From assembly GCA_003520455.1 (NCBI GenBank), contig DOUV01000778.1:1-22177 (forward strand): DNA of 22,177 bases. The letters run 5' to 3'. Below, piece by piece: positions 8,094-17,409 of this stretch. Position 1 is the stretch's first letter; every line of letters starts with the position of its first letter. Origin of the DNA: Chloroflexota bacterium (lineage in GTDB: Bacteria; Chloroflexota; Anaerolineae; Ardenticatenales; Ardenticatenaceae). The notes beneath the pieces were generated by a model that saw only the letters and a list, made by a program, of their open reading frames with translations, had not been told where the DNA came from and did not search any database. Position numbers and translations under genes: made by a program.

Positions 8094-9338
8094 TCAGCAA
8101 GCCGCCAGAAGCTCGCGCAGCTTCGCTTCGAGCACCTCGAGCGAGAAGTGCTCTTGGGCAATTGCGTAGTTCTTCTCGGCCATCGCTCGGACGCGCTCCG
8201 GAGCGTTCAGCAGCTCACGCGTCTTCTGGACTGCTCCTTCATCGACGAACCCATCTAACTCGATGACCTCAAAACCCAACGGCCGGATATCCGCGTTGTA
8301 GACGGGGTAGCGGTTGACGACGATCAGACGTCGGAAGTAGATCGCCTCCAGCAGGGCATTGCCGAAGCCCTCGTAGGTACTGGGGTAGGTCACCAGATCG
8401 GCATGCGGGTAGACATCCCACAGCGAGTAAATTTTGTGGCCGTTCATCCTGGCTCGCTCCGGACCGATCAGGTGATCGATCAGCCGTAGATCGACGCGCA
8501 TCATCCCCGCCTCGCGTTTGAGCCAGTGCCAGTAACTGAGGCCCTCGTCGCCGGCCCGGTGGGTGATGAAGAGGTGTGCATCCGGAAGCTCCAGAAGACG
8601 TACCAACTCAATCGCCATCTCGATTCCCTTGCGCTGGATCACCCGCGTTGGTTGGAGGACGAAGAGATCGTCCCCAGTCAACCCCAGCATTTCGCGGAGA
8701 TCGCGGTTGTAGGCCTCGATGCCCGGCGGTGGTGCCGCAAAGTCATGGACATTGGGAATCACGACAGAGTCGATGCCGCGCCGCTCTCTGAGCCGGCGCT
8801 GGGCGATCGAGTTGATTGCAACGTGCTGGATGGTGGGAAGCTTGGCGGGGAAGGCAGTGTCAAGCAGGTTGATGACGCTGCTCACCTGGTACCGTTGGCG
8901 CTCCCAGTGAAAGTCATGATGGTGTGCGATGGTGTTGATGCCCAACTCGGCAATCAGACCGGTGAGCGCCACACCCAAGGGCAGGTTCATCGGGGTCGTC
9001 AGCGCATTCTGCACGATGATCAGATCGAGCCGGTTCTCGCGGATGAATTTCCGCAGGGGGGCTCGAATCTCATCCGCCCGTTCGTAGATTTCGTCGGCCA
9101 GTTTCTCGCCGTCTCGCTCGGCGCCGTCCCCAAAGGCACGCTGGCTCAGCACGATGATGGATTGATGATGGAAGTGAAGCTGAGGAATCAGGGTGCCGCT
9201 CGCGGCGTGGCCTCCCAGCTCTCCTGCACAGTAGAAAAGCTCGTGGCCCATCCGACGAAGCACCATCGCCCACTTCTCCACCTCGAGTGAGACCCCATCG
9301 GTACCGTTGAGCCGGGTCGAGATGAAGCCGATCCGCAT
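8094..9338 (-). CDS. GT4-family glycosyltransferase (mannosylglucosylglycerate synthase candidate)
   Basis: A 414-residue retaining GT-B glycosyltransferase. The start MRIGFISTRLNGTDGVSLEV fits GT4 N-termini. IAHHHDFHWERQRY (137-150) is conserved with the neighbouring GT4; LQPTRVIQRKGIEMAIELV opens the C-terminal domain; YPSTYEGFGNALLEAI (318-333) contains the EX7E glutamates 323 and 331. A GGAGGG site lies six bases before ATG 9338. An in-frame ATG at 9422 also has a good site (AAGGAG) and would add 28 residues of no recognisable fold. Mannosylglucosylglycerate-forming enzymes that use GDP-mannose and glucosylglycerate are known from Petrotoga. The TDGVSLExEKW text reminds me of that group, but this is a recollection and not a search. 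First gene of the four-gene minus-strand operon. Confidence 0.9.
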   Translation of the reverse strand: MRIGFISTRLNGTDGVSLEVEKWAMVLRRMGHELFYCAGELGGHAASGTLIPQLHFHHQSIIVLSQRAFGDGAERDGEKLADEIYERADEIRAPLRKFIRENRLDLIIVQNALTTPMNLPLGVALTGLIAELGINTIAHHHDFHWERQRYQVSSVINLLDTAFPAKLPTIQHVAINSIAQRRLRERRGIDSVVIPNVHDFAAPPPGIEAYNRDLREMLGLTGDDLFVLQPTRVIQRKGIEMAIELVRLLELPDAHLFITHRAGDEGLSYWHWLKREAGMMRVDLRLIDHLIGPERARMNGHKIYSLWDVYPHADLVTYPSTYEGFGNALLEAIYFRRLIVVNRYPVYNADIRPLGFEVIELDGFVDEGAVQKTRELLNAPERVRAMAEKNYAIAQEHFSLEVLEAKLRELLAAC

Positions 9339-9448
9339 TCGTTTCCCTCCTCTGAAACAGCCGCTCACAGCGAACGCAGGCCTGGGGGGCCCGGCATCGC
9401 GACCGAGGGCCTGAGAGAACATCTTCCGCTCCTTACCGGGATAGCATC

Positions 9449-9487
9449 GACCGGGTGGGTGAGGGCAGTGCCCTCACCCACCCGGTC
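9449..9487 (-). repeat. Perfect 18-bp hairpin in the leader of the glycosyltransferase operon
   Basis: Bases 9449-9466 are perfectly complementary to 9470-9487 around a 3-base loop (AGT); the arm reads GACCGGGTGGGTGAGGGC. No T-tract follows on either strand, so it is not a classical terminator. In the minus-strand transcript it would lie between the promoter at 9603-9630 and the first gene, ending about 27 bases before the alternative ATG at 9422. It could stabilise or attenuate the leader, or serve as a bidirectional stop. Confidence 0.7.
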
Positions 9488-9602
9488 CAGCATATTCCAA
9501 CTTGAGCAAATCTCTCACCGTGCCGCTCTCTGGCCAGGTAGTCAACCATAGAGCAAGATCACCACCTCGCCGCGCCGGACCAGGCTTTGCTGGCCCATAC
9601 GC

Positions 9603-9630
9603 ATTGTAGCACATGAGCACACCATTCCAA
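9603..9630 (-). promoter_or_regulatory. Putative extended -10 promoter for the glucosylglycerate operon
   Basis: On the minus strand TTGGAA (9630-9625) is followed after 16 bases by TACAAT (9608-9603), preceded by TGC to give an extended -10 (TGCTACAAT). Transcription would start near 9596 and give a leader of about 255 bases to ATG 9338, carrying the 9449-9487 hairpin. The -10 matches consensus at 5 of 6 positions and the -35 at 4 of 6. Confidence 0.5.
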
Positions 9631-10050
9631 CTGCGCCGCCCACTTGCCTGCGATCCGGGTAGTGCCCTCCGAGGCGTGAATACGGCCTGGTACCGTCTTC
9701 CGTTCTTCGCCTCCGATGGATTTCTCTATGATCTCGCCAGTCCTACAGTGGATGGATTGGGGCCGGCGGACCGTCACCCAGGGATGTCCATTCGAGGGGA
9801 GAGCAGATCAAAAGTCGGGCGTACGCGGTACGCCATCGGGAGCACGTACGCCGGGCTGTCAAGCAGCCAGCCTACCGCATCCCCTGCGACCACGACGAAG
9901 GTGCATCGCACATTGACAACTGAGCCGCGCCCTTGGGGGTGCGCCGCCAGACGACTGACTGCGGCACTCCTGCCGGATGGTTGCGGGGCTATCTTGGAGA
10001 TGAAAGGGGCACGAGGACCGCGGCAGCGTGATGACGCCGAGGTTGAATGC

Positions 10051-10088
10051 AGGGGGCCCCAAGACGCGCACACGTCTTGGGGCCCCCT
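10051..10088 (-). terminator. Probable transcription terminator of the prkA-spoVR cluster
   Basis: A perfect 16-bp stem (AGGGGGCCCCAAGACG, 10051-10066, with 10073-10088) and a 6-base loop lie about 20 bases after the TAA of the last gene of the minus-strand cluster. There is no T-run behind the stem on the minus strand, so the terminator call rests on position and stem strength. Confidence 0.5.
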
Positions 10089-10108
10089 CGACAGTCGTTG
10101 TCGCTTCG

Positions 10109-10573
10109 TTATAAAAAGATTGTTTCGAGATCGTTGAGCAGGTGGAGCACCTGCTCCCACGTGAACGTCATCGGGAGGACTTCACGCCCCGACTGATGGC
10201 GTTGCGTTCGGTAGCGGCGCAGATCCACAGCAGTGCTTTCGCCCGCGGCGCGGAGCCAGAGTTCATAGTATTCAGCCGAACGGTCGCGGGTCCTCGGGGG
10301 CCGGCTGCGCAAGAGCACACGATCGGTGCCGATTTCGAGCACGGCCAGCGGCTCAAGGAGGTAGGTCACAGAGCTGGCGAGCGTGCGCCCGGCCTCGTCG
10401 AGTGCGGGAGGAACCCCCGGCAGCACCACGGTCAACGAGTCCAGGGCGCCGGCCAGGGAGTCGGCCTGGCGCACCTCCGCGGTGAGGGCTGCGCCGCCGG
10501 CTGCGACATTTACGGTACGCCTACCCCCACCTACCTGTCGTTGGATCTCACGGATGATATTCTCAACCCACAT
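10109..10573 (-). CDS. Hypothetical protein downstream of spoVR
   Basis: A 154-residue protein that I do not recognise. The start is ATG 10573, preceded by GGAGGAG with a 7-base spacer; a longer frame upstream runs into the spoVR end and has no such site. The protein has no signal peptide or membrane segment. It opens with a short helix (MWVENIIREIQRQV) and a Gly/Ala-rich strand-like part. A central segment LASSVTYLLEPLAVLEIGTDRVLLRSRPPR suggests beta strands, and RSAEYYELWLRAAGE and FTWEQVLHLLNDLETIFL look helical. It lies 55 bases after spoVR on the same strand, just before the likely terminator, so it is probably the last gene of the prkA-yhbH-spoVR transcript and may act in the same stress response. 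No function is assigned. Confidence 0.75.
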   Translation of the reverse strand: MWVENIIREIQRQVGGGRRTVNVAAGGAALTAEVRQADSLAGALDSLTVVLPGVPPALDEAGRTLASSVTYLLEPLAVLEIGTDRVLLRSRPPRTRDRSAEYYELWLRAAGESTAVDLRRYRTQRHQSGREVLPMTFTWEQVLHLLNDLETIFL

Positions 10574-10628
10574 TGTACCTCTCCTCCTGCGGCCATTGGC
10601 CAAACAACAACTAGATAAGTGCCCCCGT

Positions 10629-13352
10629 TCAACGCAACTTGCGGAACGAATGCTCCTGACCATCGAAGCTTAAGAGCCTCGGGGTTCCCTCAACCACCGT
10701 CTCGACATGGACTGGCCGTCGCCAGATTCGGTGGAGATTGGTTAGCGTATCACGCGCTTCATCGAGCTTCAAGTCCACGCCCTCGTGTTGATGCTTGAGG
10801 TAGAGCTCGCCGCGATTGCTATAGTTCGCATCCTGCACCACGATCACCGGTTGCCCAAAATTCGTCAGCGAGAAAAGCAATTTCTGCTTGATCATCTGGA
10901 AATCGCGCGAGTCGATCTCGTAATAGCCGGTTCGTTCGTTATACTTATAGGTAAAGAGTTGGTGGCGATTACAAAAGTCCTCGGTGAAGAAGGTGTCAAT
11001 GAAACCAATATCGTTATAAACTGAACGGACCTCGAAGATTTTCTGGCGCCCCAAGTCGAGTTGCAAGTCCCATTCGCGCCGCGCGCGGAGGTCATCGCAC
11101 TCCTCCCACGCCTTTCCGAATTGCCCCTTGTTCCAACGCTCCTCGATATCGCGGAACAGTTCCAGCCCAATCTTGTAAGGATTGATGCGGTGAGGACTCA
11201 TCGCAACTGTACCCGAGTGATGGTCGGCGTAGTCCACCACCTCAGCATCGGTCATGACACCGCTTTGCGTCATGATCGTCGAGTGCCAGAAACTATTGTG
11301 GTTGATAAATCCTTGGGCCGCATATCGATGCGTGTCTTCCACGGAGATATCGTACACGTCCGCACGGCGATGTTCGATGGCAACGATGGTATCGTGCCAC
11401 TCCTCGGATTTAAAACAGTGGTGGTTTTCTACGTAGCTTCGCAAGGCCCGCTGCTTGTGATCCAAACCAAAGCCAACTGCCGCGAGGAAGGTTGCGGCGG
11501 ACGTGCCCGTGACATGGAGATGCCAGGAACCATCTTTCAACAGCCGGCGGGAAAGAATCCCAAAGTTGAGCAAGAGCAACTGGACGACCTGACCCAGGGA
11601 ATCGCTAGAGTTTGACAGGAGGACACCTTGCCGGCCAGCATACCCATTACAGTCAAAGTAGGCCCGTAAGAATGCAGCCACGACTTCTTTGGGCGAACGC
11701 AAAATGACCTCAGGAACCTCCTTGACCCAACCAGCGCGCTCCGTCTCGAGTCCCAGATATTTCAGAAAATCTTCTACATCGTTGGACTGGAAGAGAACCT
11801 CATAACACCCCTGATCCCACTTTTTGTGCGGTGTGATACCGAAAAGTTCTTCCACCAATCCCGCAAACCGATCAGCCTGTCCTTCGTTGCCGGTTGTCAG
11901 CCCAATTGCGCGCTTCACCTCGTTGATGTGGCCATCACCGACAAGGTAGCCGAGAAATGCACCCACCTTTTCATCGATCGCAGTAGGCACGCGAATGGCG
12001 CGGCGCTTGTTCTGCGTCGGTGTCTTAACCGCCAATTCCGCATCGTACTCGGCTACGGACGGGGCTAACTGCTCGCTGTTCCGTCCATGGACGCCGCGCG
12101 GGGAGCGGATGACAGTTTCGATGTCAACACCCACTTCGGTGGCCACATCGCTTAACGTGATACGCCGTTGAGGCTGCCAGTCAACGGGAACACATTCCTG
12201 TGCCCATTGATTGGCGCCCGCAGTCAGCAAGAGCTGGTCACCGATTTGAACTTCGTCGAGCCGGCGCCAACTCCCATCAGCCATCATCACCCGATGCGTG
12301 AGTGAGCCTTCCACTTCTAGCCCGCGCTGAGTGCGAATCCAGACGGTCTCACGGTCATCGAACGTAGCCCAATCGTAGACATAACGGAAGGTTTGGCCAT
12401 CGCTCACCCGCCCCGCAAATTTCTGCCGGACCAGGTCTTCTAAACGTAGCACCCCTTGGGCGGTGAAAATCAGCGAGCCGGCAGCCAGGCAGGCCCAGCC
12501 TTCATTCATGACCTTGGTCATCCCTTGCGGGACAAAGTAGTAGGCCTCCTCGCGAATGATACTGAGAAGGTCTTGCTGCCAGGTGTCGAGTGGGGCGTGC
12601 TCTAAGAGGAAGAGCAATACGTCGCGCTCTGCCTCCGCCGGAAAGCGGTGCTTCTGGCTCTCGGCGGCCTCCCGGCGCCGCGCCGCCTCAGATTTGAGGT
12701 AATCGGGCGGGTTGATGAAGCGGTCCATATACTCCCGGGTGATCGGCAGTCTCGGAACCTCTGGGCGCCGCCGTTCGATCTCAGGATCGATTCCCGACTG
12801 GTCTTCAACAGGGGACCGGCGTCGAATGTAGGGAGCGTGACGATCAATCAGGTTATCGAGCGAGAGGCAGACATCAACGAAATCCTCAACTTCCTCCAGA
12901 CCAATCCGCTCGACATGACGCTGGACGCGAGTGGCATGGTTGGCCATCTCGTCCATCATCTTTCGGTTCGTGTGGGCGAACCAGAGGTTGGTCTTAAAGA
13001 AGTCTGAGTGCCCGTAGACATGGGCCATCACGATCTTCTGATCGATCAGCTCGTTGCTGTCGAGCAGATAGGCGTACGACGGGTCATTGTTGATGACCAT
13101 CTCGTAGATGCGGTGGAGGCCGTAGGAGTAGCTCTTCTTGAGCCGCTCGTACTCCATCCCCCAGCGCCAGTGGGGGTAGCGGGTCGGGAACCCCATATAG
13201 GCGGCAACTTCATTCATCTGCTGGAAATCAACCACCTCGAAAATGACTTCGAAGAAGTCCAACCCGTAGTCGAGCGCGTGGTGCCGAATAGTCTCACGCT
13301 CCCGCTCCAATTCGGGGCTGAGACCAGTTCGTAGTTCGTACATAGCACTCAT
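10629..13352 (-). CDS. spoVR: SpoVR family protein interrupted by an intein
   Basis: A 907-residue reading frame. The extein parts (1-287 and 687-907, together 508 residues, normal for SpoVR) carry the family text: HHALDYGLDFFEVIFEVVDF, YPHWRWGMEYERLKKSYSYG, MVINNDPSYAYLL, MAHVYGHSDFFKTN, KVMNEGWA, then after the insert SFWHSTIMTQ, DYADHHSGTV, NPYKIGLELFRDIEERW. The SpoVR/YcgB family acts with PrkA and YhbH in Bacillus sporulation (cortex formation) and in enterobacterial stress response, but its biochemistry is not settled. The start is ATG 13352 with a weak GGATGAG upstream; an ATG three codons later is possible. The gene follows yhbH by 113 bases. It is full length only if the intein at 11295-12491 is spliced out. 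Confidence 0.93.
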   Translation of the reverse strand: MSAMYELRTGLSPELERERETIRHHALDYGLDFFEVIFEVVDFQQMNEVAAYMGFPTRYPHWRWGMEYERLKKSYSYGLHRIYEMVINNDPSYAYLLDSNELIDQKIVMAHVYGHSDFFKTNLWFAHTNRKMMDEMANHATRVQRHVERIGLEEVEDFVDVCLSLDNLIDRHAPYIRRRSPVEDQSGIDPEIERRRPEVPRLPITREYMDRFINPPDYLKSEAARRREAAESQKHRFPAEAERDVLLFLLEHAPLDTWQQDLLSIIREEAYYFVPQGMTKVMNEGWACLAAGSLIFTAQGVLRLEDLVRQKFAGRVSDGQTFRYVYDWATFDDRETVWIRTQRGLEVEGSLTHRVMMADGSWRRLDEVQIGDQLLLTAGANQWAQECVPVDWQPQRRITLSDVATEVGVDIETVIRSPRGVHGRNSEQLAPSVAEYDAELAVKTPTQNKRRAIRVPTAIDEKVGAFLGYLVGDGHINEVKRAIGLTTGNEGQADRFAGLVEELFGITPHKKWDQGCYEVLFQSNDVEDFLKYLGLETERAGWVKEVPEVILRSPKEVVAAFLRAYFDCNGYAGRQGVLLSNSSDSLGQVVQLLLLNFGILSRRLLKDGSWHLHVTGTSAATFLAAVGFGLDHKQRALRSYVENHHCFKSEEWHDTIVAIEHRRADVYDISVEDTHRYAAQGFINHNSFWHSTIMTQSGVMTDAEVVDYADHHSGTVAMSPHRINPYKIGLELFRDIEERWNKGQFGKAWEECDDLRARREWDLQLDLGRQKIFEVRSVYNDIGFIDTFFTEDFCNRHQLFTYKYNERTGYYEIDSRDFQMIKQKLLFSLTNFGQPVIVVQDANYSNRGELYLKHQHEGVDLKLDEARDTLTNLHRIWRRPVHVETVVEGTPRLLSFDGQEHSFRKLR
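11295..12491 (-). mobile_element. Intein with LAGLIDADG homing endonuclease, inserted in SpoVR
   Basis: Residues 288-686 of the SpoVR frame (399 residues) replace the usual join NEGWA/SFWHS. Splicing blocks are complete. Block A is CLAAGSLIF with nucleophile Cys288. Block B is EGSLTHRVM with His353. The C-terminal end has VYDISVEDTHRYAAQGF and INHN, ending in His685-Asn686. The next extein residue is Ser687, a valid +1 nucleophile. Two LAGLIDADG-like motifs are visible, GAFLGYLVGDGHI (464-476, Asp473) and VAAFLRAYFDCNGYAG (558-573, Asp567), so a homing endonuclease domain is present and looks intact. A rough count gives 30 G+C in 60 bases at 11401-11460 against 40 in 60 at 13141-13200 in the extein, consistent with separate origin. 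The exact ends follow from the extein text and are certain to the residue if the +1 Ser is right. Confidence 0.93.
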
Positions 13353-13465
13353 CGATTCTCATCCATTCGCGGCCAGACGTTGCGCCGTCCCCTCCGGGGG
13401 AATCCCTTCCCGGGCGCTCTGACCTGGGGGGACCCGCGGAGTCGGGCGTCTCCACCAACCTTCGG

Positions 13466-14575
13466 TTACCGGCCCTTCCCCAGGAATTGTTTGATGGAAT
13501 CGTAGATTCCATCGCGACCATCGATCTCGCTCAAGACAACCTGCTCGTGGTCGCTCCTGAAATGCTCTTGCAGATCGCGGATAAATTCGCCTGAGCCGTA
13601 GTAGCTTTCAACCTGCCCGTAGCAGAACAGGTTGCTCTTGGGAAGCAACTGCTCTTCGAGCAGGCGGACACACTTCTCAGTATCCCCACCACCCCAGTTG
13701 TCGCCGTCCGAGAAGTGAAACAGATAAATGTTCCACTCATCGGGCGGAAACTGAGCATCAACCAGCCGGTTGCACAGCTCGTAGGCTGAGCTGATCATGG
13801 TGCCACCGCTCTCACGAGTGTGGAAGAAGATATGCCGGTCGACCTCGCGAGCAGCAGCATCGTGGATGATGTAGCGCGTCTCGAGGTTCTTGTACTGCGA
13901 TCGGAGCCAGGTATCGATCCAGAAGGCCTCGATGCGAACGATCTCCTTCTGTTCGTCGCCCATGGAGCCCGAGACATCCATCATGTAGACGATGACGGCG
14001 TTGCTTTCCGGGCGGCGGACCTCTTTCCAACTGCGGTAACGCTTGTCGTCCCGGATTGGGACGACGAGCGGTTCGTGGGGATCGTAAGAACCGCTCGTGA
14101 TCTGGCGCTTCAGTGCCTCCCGGTAGGTCCGTTTGAAGTGGCGCAAGCTCTCCGGACCGACGCGCCGAATCCCCGTGTAGCGATCCTTCTCACTGACAAT
14201 ATTCTGCTTCCCCTTGGGTTCGATGTTGGGCAGCTCGAGCTCCTCGGCCATGATTTGGGCCAGTTCCTCGAAGGTCAGCTCGACCTCCAGCATGTGCTGA
14301 CCAGGGCTGTCTCCAGCCTGGCCCGAGCCATTCTGGGGATCTCCCTGGCCGATTGGTGTACCCGGCTCACCCTCACCCTGGCCGACCCCGCCCTGCTGCT
14401 TGGAGCCAAAGCGAAACTGCGGAATCTCGACCTGGGGAATCGGGATGCTGACCAGATTCTTGCCTTGACGACCAATGAGCTCGCCGCGTGAAATGTAGTG
14501 GCGCAGATGCTTTTTGATCTGGCCGCGTGCGACTCTTCGGAAACGCGCATGATCGCTATCGATTCGACTTGCCAT
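13466..14575 (-). CDS. yhbH: YhbH/YeaH family (DUF444) von Willebrand A-like protein
   Basis: A 369-residue protein partner of PrkA. After a basic start ([20 protein letters not shown]) comes [16 protein letters not shown] and a glycine/glutamine-rich low-complexity linker at about 57-93, then [20 protein letters not shown]. The C-terminal half is a VWA-like domain with the MIDAS motif DVSGS at 200-204, [11 protein letters not shown] at about 257-266 and [11 protein letters not shown] at about 287-296. E. coli YeaH and Bacillus YhbH have this layout and sit next to the kinase gene. Two starts are possible: TTG 14587 and ATG 14575. I chose the ATG, which has only a weak GGATAAG before it. It lies 59 bases after prkA, with a hairpin in the gap. 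Molecular role unknown; the MIDAS suggests metal-dependent protein binding. Confidence 0.92.
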   Translation of the reverse strand: MASRIDSDHARFRRVARGQIKKHLRHYISRGELIGRQGKNLVSIPIPQVEIPQFRFGSKQQGGVGQGEGEPGTPIGQGDPQNGSGQAGDSPGQHMLEVELTFEELAQIMAEELELPNIEPKGKQNIVSEKDRYTGIRRVGPESLRHFKRTYREALKRQITSGSYDPHEPLVVPIRDDKRYRSWKEVRRPESNAVIVYMMDVSGSMGDEQKEIVRIEAFWIDTWLRSQYKNLETRYIIHDAAAREVDRHIFFHTRESGGTMISSAYELCNRLVDAQFPPDEWNIYLFHFSDGDNWGGGDTEKCVRLLEEQLLPKSNLFCYGQVESYYGSGEFIRDLQEHFRSDHEQVVLSEIDGRDGIYDSIKQFLGKGR

Positions 14576-14588
14576 GGGCTTATCCAAT

Positions 14589-14627
14589 GTGCCCGGCCCG
14601 GGAGGCCCGCGGCCGCGAGCCGGGCAC
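14589..14627 (-). repeat. Hairpin between prkA and yhbH
   Basis: GTGCCCGGC (14589-14597) is perfectly complementary to 14619-14627, and the enclosed 21 bases are GC-rich and can fold again (CGGG-AGG-CCCG). In the minus-strand message it sits just after the prkA stop and ends 13 bases before the yhbH ATG, with no T-tract. It may protect the prkA 3' end after cleavage or modulate yhbH translation. Confidence 0.6.
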
Positions 14628-14634
14628 GATTCTC

Positions 14635-16743
<2,109 letters not shown>

Positions 16744-16798
16744 GAGCACTTCCTCCCTCTTTGCTCTTCCAAATCCGGCATGTCCCGCCAGAGACGAC

Positions 16799-16829
16799 GA
16801 ACCCCCTGCCTATCCACGCATGGGGGTTC
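16799..16829 (-). repeat. Hairpin in the prkA leader, between the terminator and the start codon
   Basis: GAACCCCC (16799-16806) pairs perfectly with GGGGGTTC (16822-16829) around a 15-base loop. It lies 57-86 bases before ATG 16743 in the minus-strand message and does not cover the ribosome site. Confidence 0.5.
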
Positions 16830-16885
16830 CGGGGCGGGCTATTCCTTCGCCCACAGCCGCGCCGACAGTCGGCCGGGCGATAAGG

Positions 16886-16923
16886 AAACAAAAACCGACC
16901 CGGGGCTGTCCCCTGTGGTCGGT
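16886..16923 (-). terminator. Intrinsic terminator inside the prkA leader
   Basis: Read on the minus strand, ACCGACC (16923-16917) pairs with GGTCGGT (16900-16894), and inside it GGGG-ACAG-CCCC forms an upper stem. The run TTTTTGTTT follows directly (to 16886). This is a textbook rho-independent terminator, about 200 bases after the predicted start near 17092 and about 140 bases before prkA. Its place in a leader suggests attenuation, or the end of a separate small RNA. Confidence 0.8.
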
Positions 16924-17092
16924 CCAGTTTGTTAAGGTGTTTGGTTGAGCCGCGTCTCGATGCTAGAAGGTATTGGTCTCCAGCGACGCTGCAGAGCCCC
17001 TCCTTCTCTGTTAAATCTACCCGCCTCGTTGTGGTAGTGTCGCTTGGGTCAACTGACTCCGTTGACCGCCGGGCGAATCCTTAAAAGTTAAG
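16886..17092 (-). ncRNA. Candidate structured leader RNA or small RNA upstream of prkA
   Basis: The interval from the predicted transcription start to the terminator is about 207 bases and contains regular hairpins on the minus strand: CCTTAA-CTT-TTAAGG at the 5' end (17093-17079) and GGTCAAC-N7-GTTGACC (17067-17047), then a small CAGCG/CGCTG stem near 16990-16981 and the terminator. I could not match it to T-box, SAM, TPP, lysine, cobalamin, glycine or cyclic-di-GMP riboswitch consensus text. It could be an unrecognised riboswitch, a protein-bound attenuator, or an independent sRNA. Confidence 0.45.
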
Positions 17093-17093
17093 G
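17079..17093. promoter_or_regulatory. Palindrome at the predicted transcription start of prkA
   Basis: CCTTAA-AAG-TTAAGG is a perfect 6-bp inverted repeat spanning the expected +1 of the 17099-17128 promoter. The position suits either a repressor operator or a 5'-end protective hairpin in the RNA. Confidence 0.35.
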
Positions 17094-17098
17094 TTACA

Positions 17099-17128
17099 AT
17101 TCTAGCATAGCGCCGAAGCCAGTGTCAA
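17099..17128 (-). promoter_or_regulatory. Strong sigma-70/sigma-A type promoter for the prkA leader
   Basis: On the minus strand a perfect TTGACA (17128-17123) is followed after 18 bases by TAGAAT (17104-17099), which is also preceded by TGC (extended -10). The start point would be near 17092, directing transcription toward prkA. Confidence 0.7.
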
Positions 17129-17189
17129 GACGTGGGAACTCTTTATTCGGCTTCTCGCTCGCAACGGGGTAACCACCCGAGCTAGCAAA

Positions 17190-17218
17190 AGTATAGTAAG
17201 GACCTGCGACAAATACAA
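17190..17218 (-). promoter_or_regulatory. Possible second upstream promoter of prkA
   Basis: TATACT (17195-17190, minus strand) matches the -10 consensus at 5 of 6 positions. The sequence 17 bases upstream is TTGTAT (17218-17213), a poor -35, although a TTGACT lies five bases further out. Weaker than the 17099-17128 site. Confidence 0.3.
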
Positions 17219-17409
17219 GTCAAGCTTTCTTCCTACGCAGGCTCCCAGCACTCAACGAGTAGACCCCAGGTCGGTGAACAGATCAACGAGACCAGCCTGG
17301 GAAAGCGCCACACGTGTTCTCCGTGGCGCCATCTGAACGCGGATCTCCTCCTTGTGTTCTTGCCAGAAGAAAGCAAAAATAATGTCACGCCCGGTGAGTG
17401 ACCGGGGGC

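Larger units (their letters stand above)
9339..10108. other. Non-coding intergenic region
   Basis: About 770 bases separate the glycosyltransferase operon from the hypothetical gene of the prkA cluster. Short open frames exist on both strands but none shows a protein-like pattern or a convincing ribosome site. What can be seen: two strong perfect hairpins (9449-9487 and 10051-10088), a minus-strand promoter-like pair (9603-9630), and a small inverted repeat at 9818-9834 (GGCGTAC-GCG-GTACGCC) with a related CGTACGCC copy at 9845-9852. No tRNA or recognised riboswitch was found. Confidence 0.6.

Noticed and set aside
9613..10137. Plus-strand frame in the 9339-10108 gap
   Set aside because: It runs through the 16-bp hairpin at 10051-10088, and its residues (many R, P, S, G) show no fold or family signal. 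No convincing ribosome site.
16886..17092. T-box, SAM, TPP, lysine or cyclic-di-GMP riboswitch in the prkA leader
   Set aside because: None of the consensus core strings of these classes is visible; only generic hairpins and a terminator can be supported.
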